Assembly: GCF_027158205.1 (NCBI RefSeq)
Contig: NZ_JAPVLU010000042.1
Location: 22,974 to 86,973, forward strand
Reading direction: 5' to 3'
Origin: Streptomyces sp. H39-S7
GTDB lineage: Bacteria > Actinomycetota > Actinomycetes > Streptomycetales > Streptomycetaceae
Length of the DNA stretch: 64,000 bases
The notes below the pieces were generated by a model, which worked only from the letters and a program-made list of their open reading frames with translations, was not told the DNA's origin and ran no database searches. The translations under genes were made by a program, and so were the position numbers. This document shows, one piece after another, positions 25,974-34,094 of the stretch (positions within the stretch are counted from its first letter, which is position 1; every line of letters starts with the position of its first letter).

Positions 25974-27995
25974 ATGAGCACCGACAGTGACCTGCTGTGG
26001 TCGCCCGGCCCCGAGCAGACGGAGCACTCCGCCGTCGCCGCGTTCACGCGGTGGCTGGAGCGGGAGCGCGGACTGCGCTTCGCCGACTACGCCGAGCTGT
26101 GGCGGTGGAGCAGCACCGACCTGGCCGGCTTCTGGTCGGCGGTGTGGGAGTTCCACGGTCTGGACGCCGCCACCGGCCACCGGGCCGACCACCCCGACCG
26201 GGTACTGGCCGACAGCGCGATGCCGGGGGCCCGCTGGTTCCCCGGCGCGCGGATCAACTTCGCCGAGCGGTGCCTGGCCGCCGCCGACGACACCCGTCCC
26301 GCGCTGGTCTCGCTCGGCGAGGAGGGCGAGCCGCAGGAGACCTCCTGGCACGAGCTGCGCGAACAGGTCGCCACCGTCGCCCGGGCACTGCGCGCCATGG
26401 GCGTGGGGCCGGGCGACTGCGTCGCCGGCTACCTGCCGAACATCCCGCAGGCCGTCGTCGCCCTGCTGGCCACCGCCGCCGTCGGCGCGGCCTGGACGGT
26501 CTGCTCGCCCGACTTCGGCACGCCCAGCGTCCTGGCCCGGCTGCGACAGGCCCGCCCCACCGTGCTGGTGGCCGCCGACGGTTACCGGCACGGCGGCAAG
26601 GACTTCGACCGGCGCCCTGCCGTGGCCGAGATCGCCGAGCAATTGCCGACGATGCGTCACCTGCTGTCCGTGGAGCATCTGTTCGCCGAACCCGCCCACC
26701 CCTGGACCGGGCGCCCGGACGTCCACCGGCACGTCTGGTCGGCGCTTCCCCCCGCCGACGGCCCGCTGCGCTTTACGGACGTGCCCTTCGACCACCCGCT
26801 GTGGATCCTGTGGTCCTCCGGGACCACCGGCGTGCCCAAGGGCATCGTGCAGGGCCACGGCGGCATCACCGTCGAGCTGCTCAAGGCCCTTGGCCTCGGC
26901 GCCGACCTGCGCGCCGACGACCGCTACCTCTTCCTGACCTCGACCAGCTGGATGGTGTGGAACTTCCTGGTCGGCGGCCTGCTACGAGGCAGCACCGTGA
27001 TCCTCTACGACGGCAGCCCCACCCACCCCGATGCCGACGGCGCCTGGCGGGTCGCCGAGCGCACCGGGGCCACCGTCGTCGGCGTCGGCGCCGCGTACCT
27101 CGCCGCCGCCGAGAAGGCGGGCTCCCGCCCGGCCGCCGCGCACGGCCTGGGCAGGCTGCGCACCGTTCTGCAGACCGGCTCCTCGCTCCCGGCCTCCACC
27201 TGGCACTGGGCGCACCGTGAGCTGCCCGGGGTGTGGTTGCAGTCGCTCTGCGGCGGCACCGACGTGTGCTCCGTGCTGGCCGGCGCCTCCGCACTGCTCC
27301 CGGTACGGGCGGGGCGTATCCCCGGCCCGGCGCTCGGTGTGGCGCTGGCCGCCTGGGACTCCTCCGGTCGGTCCCTGACCGGCGCGCAGGGCGAACTCGT
27401 GGTCACGGCTCCCATGCCGTCCATGCCGCTGCACTTCGTCGGCGACCCCGACGGTTCCCGCTACCGCGCCGCGTACTTCGCCACCTACCCGGGCGTGTGG
27501 CGGCACGGTGACTGGGTCACCGTCGACGACGACCTGTCCGTCGTCGTGTCCGGACGCTCCGACTCCACCCTCAACCGCATGGGCGTGCGCATGGGCTCGG
27601 CCGACATCTACGCCGTGGTCGAGCAGCTCCCGGAGATCACGGACAGCCTGGTCATCGGCGCGGAGCAGCCCGACGGCGGCTACTGGATGCCGCTGTTCGT
27701 GGCCACCGCCGACGGCGTGGAGCTCGACGACGCCCTGCGCGCCCGGATCACCGCCACCATCCGGCGCGAACTCTCCCCGCGCCATGTGCCCGACACCGTC
27801 GTGCACATCCCCGCCGTCCCTCGCACCCTGACCGGCAAGAAGCTCGAAGTGCCGGTCAAGCGCATCCTGCAGGGCGCCCGCGTCGAGGACGTCAGCAGCG
27901 AGGGCGCGGTCCAGCGCCCCGACATGCTGCACTGGTTCGCGGAGTTCGCCGCCGCGTCCGCGCCGCCGCAGCGGCGGACGGCGGGTCCGGCGTAG
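25974..27995 (+). CDS. Acetoacetyl-CoA synthetase
   Basis: A 673-residue ANL enzyme of the long acetoacetate--CoA ligase family: N-terminal WSPGPEQTEHSAVAAFTRWL, PGARWFPGARINFAERCLAA, ILWSSGTTGVPKGIVQGHGG (P-loop), YPGVWRHGDWVTVDDDLSVV, and the lysine in RTLTGKKLEVPVKRILQG. It converts acetoacetate, ATP and CoA to acetoacetyl-CoA. Located 60 bases after the hydrolase, it completes the logic of a BKACE pathway by activating the acetoacetate made. The gene ends 26 bases before the 33-base tail of LLM fragment 3. Confidence 0.93.
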   Translation: MSTDSDLLWSPGPEQTEHSAVAAFTRWLERERGLRFADYAELWRWSSTDLAGFWSAVWEFHGLDAATGHRADHPDRVLADSAMPGARWFPGARINFAERCLAAADDTRPALVSLGEEGEPQETSWHELREQVATVARALRAMGVGPGDCVAGYLPNIPQAVVALLATAAVGAAWTVCSPDFGTPSVLARLRQARPTVLVAADGYRHGGKDFDRRPAVAEIAEQLPTMRHLLSVEHLFAEPAHPWTGRPDVHRHVWSALPPADGPLRFTDVPFDHPLWILWSSGTTGVPKGIVQGHGGITVELLKALGLGADLRADDRYLFLTSTSWMVWNFLVGGLLRGSTVILYDGSPTHPDADGAWRVAERTGATVVGVGAAYLAAAEKAGSRPAAAHGLGRLRTVLQTGSSLPASTWHWAHRELPGVWLQSLCGGTDVCSVLAGASALLPVRAGRIPGPALGVALAAWDSSGRSLTGAQGELVVTAPMPSMPLHFVGDPDGSRYRAAYFATYPGVWRHGDWVTVDDDLSVVVSGRSDSTLNRMGVRMGSADIYAVVEQLPEITDSLVIGAEQPDGGYWMPLFVATADGVELDDALRARITATIRRELSPRHVPDTVVHIPAVPRTLTGKKLEVPVKRILQGARVEDVSSEGAVQRPDMLHWFAEFAAASAPPQRRTAGPA

Positions 27996-28021
27996 GGGCC
28001 CGGGCCGTGAGAAGTTTTGCA

Positions 28022-28054
28022 GGTCAGGCCGCCATAGGTGAACGAGGCTTGACT
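28022..28054. repeat. 33-base tail, copy 3, at the LLM break point
   Basis: Begins GGTCAGGCC and ends GGCTTGACT directly against the break at 28055. GTCAGGCC and GGCTTGAC form inverted arms with one mismatch. The block has the same length and position as copies 1 and 2. Confidence 0.65.
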
Positions 28055-28269
28055 GACGTGACGAGCGTCCCGAGCCGCATCCGCTCGGTGGCCGTCGCGG
28101 CTGCGGTGAGCGTGGGTACCGCACCGAACCACGGTCCGTCCCGGAAGGTGCGCCAGGAGAGGTGGTCGTAGGTGTAGGCGGTGTGGAAGCCGAGGTCTTC
28201 GGCCCGCCGCCACACCTCCCGGCCCTCGGACCAGCGGTAAACGGGAAGGATCACTGTGCTCAGTCGCAT
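28055..28269 (-). pseudogene. LLM oxidoreductase N-terminal fragment, copy 3
   Basis: Codes for residues 1-71 (MRLSTVILPVYRWSEGREVW, TAYTYDHLSWRTFRDGPWFG, ending GTLVTS) and then VKPRSPMAA and a stop. It keeps its ATG and the upstream CGTAGGCTCGGGAGC, close to the sequence before the intact gene, so it may be the original 5' end of the chromosomal gene whose 3' part now lies at 9908-10591. Confidence 0.8.
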
Positions 28270-28389
28270 GCTCCCGAGCCTACGGGCCCTCTCGACGTGC
28301 CCCCTCATCGAGCAGGTGGCTCACCGTCCGCCCGGCACGGACGGGCGCGTCGCCGCAGTGCGCTGCGCCGGGCCCGCTGATGTCGCTGG

Positions 28390-29625
28390 TCAGGGGGTCG
28401 GGTCGAGCTCCTGGTGGCGGCGGGTGAGGAAGTCGTGCTCCGGTTTGTTGTTGGTGAGTGCCATTGCCTTCTCGTACGCCGTCAGTGCCTCGTCCTTCCG
28501 GTCCAGTCTCCGGAGCAGGTCGGCCCGGATGGCGTGGAAGACGTGGTATCCGTCGAGGCCGAGTTCCTCGACGAGGGGGAGCGCGGCTTCGGGGCCCTCG
28601 ACCTCGGCCACCGCGACCGCGCGGTTGAGGGCCACGACGGGGGTCGGGGTGAGCGTCAGCAGCTGGTCGTAGAGCCGCAGGATCTGCCGCCAGTCCGTGG
28701 CGGCCGTGCTGGGGGCGTCGCTGTGCACGGCGTTGATCGCCGCCTGGACCTGGTAGGGGCCGGGCCGGCCGCGCCGCAGGCACTGCCGGACGATGGCCTG
28801 CCCCTCGGCGACGAGCGCGCCGTCCCACCGTGCGCGGTCCTGCTCGGCCAGCGGCACCAGCCCGCCGTCCGGGGCGGAGCGGGCGCGGCGGCGGGACTCC
28901 GTGAGCAGCATGAGGGCGAGCAGCCCCATGACCTCGGGTTCGTCCGGCATGAGTTCGGCCAGCAGCCGTCCGAGGCGGAGCGCTTCCGCGCAGAGGTCCT
29001 CGCGGACCAGCCGGTCGCCCGAACTCGCCGTGTAGCCCTCGTTGAAGATGAGGTAGACCACGGCCAGTACGGCCCGGAGCCGTCCCGGGAGGTCGGCTTC
29101 GTATGGGACCCGGTAGGGGATCCGGGCATCGCGGATCTTGCCCTTGGCGCGCACCAGCCGCTGGGCCATCGTCGGTTCCGGCACCAGGAACGCGTGGGCG
29201 ATCTCGGTGGTGCTGAGCCCTCCCAGGAGCCGGAGCGTCAGCGCGACCTGCGCTCCGGGGGCGAGGGACGGGTGGCAGCAGGTGAAGATCAGACGGAGCC
29301 GGTCGTCGCGCACGGGACCCTCCTCGGGCGGTGCGTCGCGGGCGTGCAGCAGAGCGGCCTGGGCGTGCCGGTCCTGGCGGGACGCCTCCCGGCGGAGGCG
29401 GTCGATCGCCCGGTGGCGTGCGGTGGTGATGATCCAGCCGGCCGGACTCGGGGGCAGCCCGGCGGAGGGCCACCGTTCCAGCGCCGTGGTGAACGCGTCC
29501 TGGACGGCCTCCTCGGCGATGTCGATGTCGCCGAAGACGCGGACCAGGACCGCCACCGAGCGGCCGTACTCCGCCCGGAAGACCCGTTCGATCTCCGATG
29601 CGGGGACGGCCGGCGGAGCGGGCAT
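28390..29625 (-). CDS. ECF42-type RNA polymerase sigma factor with C-terminal TPR-like domain
   Basis: A 411-residue sigma factor. Region 2 is IERVFRAEYGRSVAVLVRVF and IAEEAVQDAFTTALERWPSA; region 4 is LTLRLLGGLSTTEIAHAFLV. The C-terminal 220 residues carry LIFNEGYTASSGDRLVREDL and helical repeats up to RRHQELDPTP. This long form matches the ECF42 group, whose members are encoded with YCII/DGPF proteins and lack an anti-sigma factor. Its ATG overlaps the stop of the YCII gene. The extension probably controls its activity. Confidence 0.9.
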   Translation of the reverse strand: MPAPPAVPASEIERVFRAEYGRSVAVLVRVFGDIDIAEEAVQDAFTTALERWPSAGLPPSPAGWIITTARHRAIDRLRREASRQDRHAQAALLHARDAPPEEGPVRDDRLRLIFTCCHPSLAPGAQVALTLRLLGGLSTTEIAHAFLVPEPTMAQRLVRAKGKIRDARIPYRVPYEADLPGRLRAVLAVVYLIFNEGYTASSGDRLVREDLCAEALRLGRLLAELMPDEPEVMGLLALMLLTESRRRARSAPDGGLVPLAEQDRARWDGALVAEGQAIVRQCLRRGRPGPYQVQAAINAVHSDAPSTAATDWRQILRLYDQLLTLTPTPVVALNRAVAVAEVEGPEAALPLVEELGLDGYHVFHAIRADLLRRLDRKDEALTAYEKAMALTNNKPEHDFLTRRHQELDPTP

Positions 29626-29978
29626 CAGCCGGTGGCCTCCCCGGCGAAGGGGCGTACCTCGATCGGGAGGGTGATCGCCCGGGCGCTCTTGCGGCCCCAT
29701 TCCAGCGCGGCGTCGAGGTCGGGAGCCTCGATGATGGACAGGCCGCCGAGATACTCCTTGCCCTCGAGGTAGGGGCCGTCGGTGGTGAGCACCTCGCCGT
29801 CCTGGAGCCGCACGACGGTGGCCGTGCTCGGGGCGTGCAGACCGCCGGCGAAGACCCACGCTCCGGCGGCCTTGAGTTCCTCGTGCAGGGCTTCCACGTT
29901 CCGCATGATCTCTTGCAGCACCTCGGGGGCGGGCGGCTCTCCTTGCGGCTGCATCACGCTGAGCAGGTACTTCGGCAT
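29625..29978 (-). CDS. YCII-related (DGPF) protein
   Basis: A 117-residue alpha/beta barrel protein: MPKYLLSVMQPQGEPPAPEV, a central AGAWVFAGGLHAPSTATVVR, and the family motif VLTTDGPYLEGKEYLGGLSI. DGPF proteins are usual partners and targets of ECF42 sigma factors in Streptomyces; their chemistry is unknown. ATG 29978 is preceded by a purine-rich site. It is translationally coupled to the sigma gene. Confidence 0.88.
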   Translation of the reverse strand: MPKYLLSVMQPQGEPPAPEVLQEIMRNVEALHEELKAAGAWVFAGGLHAPSTATVVRLQDGEVLTTDGPYLEGKEYLGGLSIIEAPDLDAALEWGRKSARAITLPIEVRPFAGEATG

Positions 29979-30065
29979 GGTGTCCTCCCAGGTCGTTGCG
30001 CCGGGCTCGTGCCGGCTTCTCACTCTCTGAACGAACGGCGCGGCCCCGGATCGACACCCTGTGCG

Positions 30066-30086
30066 GAAAACTCCTGGAGTTTTTTC
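30066..30086. terminator. Short A/T-flanked hairpin after the TetR gene
   Basis: AAAACTCC (30067-30074) pairs with GGAGTTTT (30076-30083) and is followed by more T on the plus strand and preceded by A. It sits just past the TetR stop codon and could end transcription from either side. The loop is very short, so the lower stem pairs are doubtful. Confidence 0.4.
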
Positions 30087-30092
30087 TGTGGG

Positions 30093-30833
30093 CTACCGGT
30101 GGCCGCCGTCGCCGGGGGCGTTCGACAGCCGGTCCAGCCATTCGGTCAGCAGGACCGTCTCGGCGACGCTGAGCGCCCGGTCGGGCGACCGGCGCAGCAG
30201 GGCGTTGAGCCGGCTCGCGGTCGACTGCAGCTGCGCGTCGTCGTCCTGGCCGCTCGCGGAGGTGTCCGGGGCGGTCCGGGGGCTGAACACGTCCGGCGTG
30301 AAGACGGAGGCGTGCACCGCGTCCCGGACGCGGTGCGAGGTGCTCCGGTCGGTGAACGTGGAGGGCCGGGCGACGAACATCAGAGCCACGCCGACGTTGG
30401 CCGACATGACTATCTGGGCCGCCAGGTCCGGGGCGAGCCGCAGTTTGCCCAGCGCTGCCGCCCGCTCCAGGTCCCGGGTGAGGATCTGATGGGACTCCAG
30501 CGCCGCGGCCGGCGTGGTGCGCATCGCGGGGGAGTTCATCAGCCGGTACAGATTGGGGTTCTGCAGGGCGAACTCCACGTGGCTGTCCCAGCCGTCGCGC
30601 AGGTCCTGTAGGGGATCGGCGCCCGTGTGGTGCTGCCGCTTCGTGGCCAGGTACCGGTCGAAGCCGTGGTCGACGACGGCCGACAGCAGGCCTTCCTTGT
30701 CCCCGAAGTACCGGTAGAGCGCCGGGGCCCCGACCTGCGCGGCCTCGCACACCGCCCGCGTGGACACGTCTCCGTCCGCGGACTCGGCGACCAGGTCGGC
30801 CGCCACCTCCAGGATGCGCGCTCGGGTGCTCAC
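30093..30833 (-). CDS. TetR family transcriptional regulator
   Basis: A 246-residue regulator. The N-terminal HTH reads TRARILEVAADLVAESADGD and VCEAAQVGAPALYRYFGDKE. The remainder is the helical ligand domain. The region upstream holds CGTAGC-GGT-GCTACG, probably its own operator, and a looser version lies before the SDR gene. The SDR is encoded just upstream in the same direction, so it is a likely target. Confidence 0.9.
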   Translation of the reverse strand: MSTRARILEVAADLVAESADGDVSTRAVCEAAQVGAPALYRYFGDKEGLLSAVVDHGFDRYLATKRQHHTGADPLQDLRDGWDSHVEFALQNPNLYRLMNSPAMRTTPAAALESHQILTRDLERAAALGKLRLAPDLAAQIVMSANVGVALMFVARPSTFTDRSTSHRVRDAVHASVFTPDVFSPRTAPDTSASGQDDDAQLQSTASRLNALLRRSPDRALSVAETVLLTEWLDRLSNAPGDGGHR

Positions 30834-30856
30834 GAAGAGGACGCTATCAAGCGCGG

Positions 30857-30871
30857 CGTAGCGGTGCTACG
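30857..30871. promoter_or_regulatory. Perfect 15-base palindrome upstream of tetR
   Basis: CGTAGC-GGT-GCTACG is a perfect inverted repeat 24 bases before the TetR start, as expected for autoregulation. Half-sites GCTAC and GTAGC recur at 31805-31830. Confidence 0.5.
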
Positions 30872-30962
30872 TATGGGCGGGGTGTGGGGGCGGAGGATGG
30901 CGGGACTCCTCGGTCGGTCGAATGTGCGGAGCGGGAGACGAAGGGGAACGGCGGGGTGCCGG

Positions 30963-31721
30963 TCAGACGATGCCGCCGTTGGCCCGCAGCACCTGGCCGT
31001 TCACCCAGCGGGCGGGTCCGGCGAGGAAGGAGACGACCTCGGCGATGTCCTGCGGGGTGCCGAGGCGTTCCAGCGGGGCCTGGGCGGCCATCCTCGTGAC
31101 GGTCTCCTCGTCCTTCCCGTCCAGGAACAGGGCGGTGGCGGTCGGGCCGGGGGCCACGGCGTTGACGGTGATGTCCCGGCCGCGCAGCTCCCGGGCCAGG
31201 ATCAGGGTCATCGCCTCGACGGCGCCCTTGGTGGCGGCGTAGGCGGTGTAGCCGGGGATGGCCAGTCCCACGACGGAGCTGGAGAAGTTGATGATCGCCC
31301 CACCGCCGCGCAGCCGGCGCGCGGCCTGCTGGTCGACGACGAAGGTGCCGCGGATGTTCGTGCGGTGCATACGGTCCAGGGCGTCCAGATCCGTGTCGAC
31401 CAGCGGTGCCAGCGTCATGACGCCCGCCGCGTGCACGACGACGTCGACGCCGCCGAACGTCCGCTCGGCGGCGTCGAAGAGAGCCGAGACCGAGACCTCG
31501 TCGGCGACGTCGGCGCGGAAGGCGACCGCCCTGCCACCGCTTTCGGTGATGGCCGCCACGGCCGCGTCGGCCTCGGTCTGGTTGCCGGCGTAGTTGACGA
31601 CGACGGCGAATCCGTCGGCGGCCAGTCGCTCGGCGCTCTGCCGGCCGATCCCGCGGGACCCTCCGGTGATGATCGCGACCCGGTTCGAAGCCCTGGAAAC
31701 GCTGGTCTGCTGCTCGCTCAT
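30963..31721 (-). CDS. Short-chain dehydrogenase/reductase
   Basis: A 252-residue classical SDR: AIITGGSRGIGRQSAERLAA (glycine-rich NAD(P) motif), VVVHAAGVMTLAPLVDTDLD (NAG-like), catalytic Ser in INFSSSVVGLAIPG and the YAATKGAVEAM motif (Tyr and Lys). It resembles 3-oxoacyl-ACP reductase-like enzymes; substrate unknown. ATG 31721 starts MSEQQTSVSR; the frame is open far upstream but without similarity. A TetR-type operator lies in its upstream region. Confidence 0.9.
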   Translation of the reverse strand: MSEQQTSVSRASNRVAIITGGSRGIGRQSAERLAADGFAVVVNYAGNQTEADAAVAAITESGGRAVAFRADVADEVSVSALFDAAERTFGGVDVVVHAAGVMTLAPLVDTDLDALDRMHRTNIRGTFVVDQQAARRLRGGGAIINFSSSVVGLAIPGYTAYAATKGAVEAMTLILARELRGRDITVNAVAPGPTATALFLDGKDEETVTRMAAQAPLERLGTPQDIAEVVSFLAGPARWVNGQVLRANGGIV

Positions 31722-31804
31722 GGCGGTGCTCCCTGGTGTGGTCCGACGCGGTGGAGGCGACGTCCCCCCACTCGGCAAGAGCAACGCTAACACTAATACC
31801 GTAT

Positions 31805-31830
31805 CGATGCTACCCTTCGACGTAGCGACG
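31805..31830. promoter_or_regulatory. Inverted repeat upstream of the SDR gene
   Basis: CGATGCTAC (31805-31813) and GTAGCGACG (31822-31830) form an imperfect inverted repeat whose inner half-sites match the palindrome before tetR. This suggests the TetR protein represses both genes. It also lies in the upstream region of the divergent gene at 31941. Confidence 0.4.
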
Positions 31831-31940
31831 TTACGCCACCTCCGCGGGGATTCCGCGGGGCCCCGGGGCGCACGAGGCAGCCGAAGCGCCCGCCACCCAC
31901 CTGCTGTGATTGCCGCCGACAGTCGGGTAGGCATCCCCGT

Positions 31941-33464
31941 ATGCCCGAAGACGAAAGCACCCGCCGCTGCCTGGTCACCGGAGCCACCGGATACATCGGA
32001 GGCCGGCTCGTGCCCGCGCTGCTCGAGGCCGGATACGCCGTCCGCTGCCTGGCCCGCACACCGGAGAAGCTCCGCGACTACCCCTGGGTCGATCGCGTCG
32101 AAACGGTGCGCGGCGACGTCACCGACGCGGACTCGCTGCGCCCCGCCTTCGAGGGCGTGCACACCGCGTACTACCTGGTGCACGCGCTGGGCACCGGGCG
32201 CGGCTTCGAGGAGACCGACCGACGCGCCGCCAGGCTCTTCGCCGAGCAGGCCCGCGCCGCCGGGGTGCGGCGCATCGTCTATCTGGGCGGGCTGACGCCG
32301 AGCGGGGTCCCGGAGTCTGAGCTCTCCCCGCACCTGCGCTCCCGCGCCGAGGTGGGGCACATCCTGCTCGCCTCGGGGGTGCCCACCGCGGTCCTGCGGG
32401 CCGCGGTGATCATCGGCTCCGGCTCCGCCTCCTTCGAGATGCTGCGCTACCTCACCGAGCGGCTGCCGCTGATGATCACCCCGAGCTGGGTCAGGACCCG
32501 CATCCAGCCGATCGCCGTTCGCGACGTGCTGCGCTGCCTCGTCGGCGCCGCCGCCCTGCCGCCCGACGTGAGCCGGTCCTTCGACCTCGGCGGCCCGGAC
32601 GTCCTCACCTACCGCGGCATGATGCACCGGTACGCGGCCGTCGCCGGGCTCCCGCGGCGGGTGATCCTCCCCGTACCGGTCCTGACGCCGACCCTGTCCA
32701 GCCACTGGATCGGGCTGGTCACCCCCGTACCGCGCTCCATCGCGCGTCCGCTCACCGAGTCACTGCGGCATGAGGTCGTCTGCGCGGAGAACGATCTGGC
32801 GCGCTACGTGCCCGACCCGCCCGCCGGGCGGATCGGGTTCGACGAATCGGTGCGCCTGGCGCTCAAGCGGCTGGGGGACTCCGACGTCCCCACCCGCTGG
32901 TCGTCCGCCGCGGTGCCCGGAGCCCCCAGCGACCCCTTGCCCACGGACCCCGACTGGGCCGGCGGCAGCCTCTACACCGACCGGCGCGAATGCACGGTGG
33001 ACGCCCCGCCGGCGGCCCTGTGGCGGGTGATCGAGGGCATCGGCGGTGAGAACGGCTGGTACTCCTTCCCGCTCGCCTGGGCCGTGCGGGGCCGGCTGGA
33101 CCGGCTGGTGGGCGGCGTCGGGCTGCGCCGGGGCCGCCGTGACGCCGCACGGCTGCGGGCGGGGGACTCGCTGGACTTCTGGCGGGTGGAGGTGATCGAG
33201 CCGGGTGTCCTGCTGCGGCTGCGCGCCGAGATGCGGCTGCCGGGGCTGGCCTGGCTGGAACTGTCGGTGGACCGCGACGACGCGGGCGCCACCCTCTTCC
33301 GCCAGCGCGCGCTGTTCCATCCGCACGGCCTCTCCGGTCACCTCTACTGGTGGAGCGTGGCGCCGTTCCACTCGGTGGTCTTCGGCGGCATGGCCCGCAA
33401 CATCGCGAAGGCGGCGGCGCGGGAGGCCGTGACACCGTCCGCCACCGCCGCTCCCTCGTCCTAG
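31941..33464 (+). CDS. NAD(P)-binding SDR-like protein with DUF2867 C-terminal domain
   Basis: A 507-residue two-domain protein. Residues 1-300 form an atypical extended SDR (CLVTGATGYIGGRLVPALLE, YLVHALGTGRGFEETDRRAA). Residues about 330-495 match DUF2867, a SRPBCC-like domain (GSLYTDRRECTVDAPPAALW, ENGWYSFPLAWAVRGRLDRL, HLYWWSVAPFHSVVFGGMAR). This fusion is widespread in actinobacteria and has no firm function. It converges with the flavin protein, overlapping its stop by four bases. Confidence 0.88.
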   Translation: MPEDESTRRCLVTGATGYIGGRLVPALLEAGYAVRCLARTPEKLRDYPWVDRVETVRGDVTDADSLRPAFEGVHTAYYLVHALGTGRGFEETDRRAARLFAEQARAAGVRRIVYLGGLTPSGVPESELSPHLRSRAEVGHILLASGVPTAVLRAAVIIGSGSASFEMLRYLTERLPLMITPSWVRTRIQPIAVRDVLRCLVGAAALPPDVSRSFDLGGPDVLTYRGMMHRYAAVAGLPRRVILPVPVLTPTLSSHWIGLVTPVPRSIARPLTESLRHEVVCAENDLARYVPDPPAGRIGFDESVRLALKRLGDSDVPTRWSSAAVPGAPSDPLPTDPDWAGGSLYTDRRECTVDAPPAALWRVIEGIGGENGWYSFPLAWAVRGRLDRLVGGVGLRRGRRDAARLRAGDSLDFWRVEVIEPGVLLRLRAEMRLPGLAWLELSVDRDDAGATLFRQRALFHPHGLSGHLYWWSVAPFHSVVFGGMARNIAKAAAREAVTPSATAAPSS

Positions 33465-33919
33465 ATCTTGCTGAAGTCCCAGGAGGCCATCCGTTCCGGG
33501 GTGAGGCGGAGCCAGGCGTGGCGGCCGTCGTGCGGCATGGTGTCGAGCCCGAAGTTCTTGGCCGGGAAGAGCCGCTCGGGGGCCTCCAGTTCCGCGACCG
33601 GCTCGCCGGTGCGCGGCGCCTCGCCGATGAACTCGACGGTTCCGGAGAGCTCGACGCCGCGCAGCTCCCCGTACTCGACCCCGTCGTCGACCACGACCGA
33701 GACGCGCGGATCACGCAGCAGGTCGGTCCAGCGCTGGCTGCGGACGATGGAGTAGAGCCACAGCGATGTGCCGTCCCAGGCGAACCACAGGGCGCCGACG
33801 TGGGGCCGGCCGTCCTTGGAGACGGTCGCCACGCGGCAGGTGCGCTGCTCCGCGAGGAAGGCGTCGACCTCGGGCGGGGTCATCATGATCCTGCGGCCCC
33901 GCCGCTGAATGACGGCCAT
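33461..33919 (-). CDS. Pyridoxamine 5'-phosphate oxidase-like flavin/F420 protein
   Basis: A 152-residue split-barrel protein: MTPPEVDAFLAEQRTCRVAT, DGRPHVGALWFAWDGTSLWL, RSQRWTDLLRDPRVSVVVDD, and a C-terminal RHAWLRLTPERMASWDFSKI. The W-x-F-x-K end is typical of small F420- or FMN-binding PPOX proteins. It is divergent from the isochorismatase-like gene, and both promoters hold CTGAC/GTCAG palindromes. Confidence 0.85.
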   Translation of the reverse strand: MAVIQRRGRRIMMTPPEVDAFLAEQRTCRVATVSKDGRPHVGALWFAWDGTSLWLYSIVRSQRWTDLLRDPRVSVVVDDGVEYGELRGVELSGTVEFIGEAPRTGEPVAELEAPERLFPAKNFGLDTMPHDGRHAWLRLTPERMASWDFSKI

Positions 33920-33940
33920 GAGTCGTACACCTCCATTTGC

Positions 33941-34042
33941 CTGACTGTGTGTCAGAAATAATGGGGGACGGTGGCGCGGGCGTCCAGTGGCGGTGAGTGT
34001 GCCCTCGTGTGCCGCGTCCCTTCCTGGCTGACGGTTCGTCAG
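33941..34042. promoter_or_regulatory. Two CTGAC...GTCAG operators between divergent genes
   Basis: CTGACTGTGTGTCAG (33941-33955) lies before the flavin protein gene, and CTGACGGTTCGTCAG (34028-34042) before the isochorismatase-like gene. The second is the same motif as the pair at 1727-1758. Each is placed to cover a promoter. Confidence 0.5.
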
Positions 34043-34094
34043 CTACGGTCGCTCCGTCGTCATCCGTTGAGGTCCGTCGTACGAGGGGGCAGTC

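Noticed and set aside
9908..28269. Prophage or conjugative element
   Set aside because: No integrase, excisionase, replication, FtsK/TraB or phage structural gene was found in the region, so only accretion at a site is claimed.
29626..30750. Upstream extension of the sigma factor frame to 30750
   Set aside because: The added residues are Arg/Pro-rich and antisense or out of frame to the YCII and TetR genes; the sigma domain starts at 29625.
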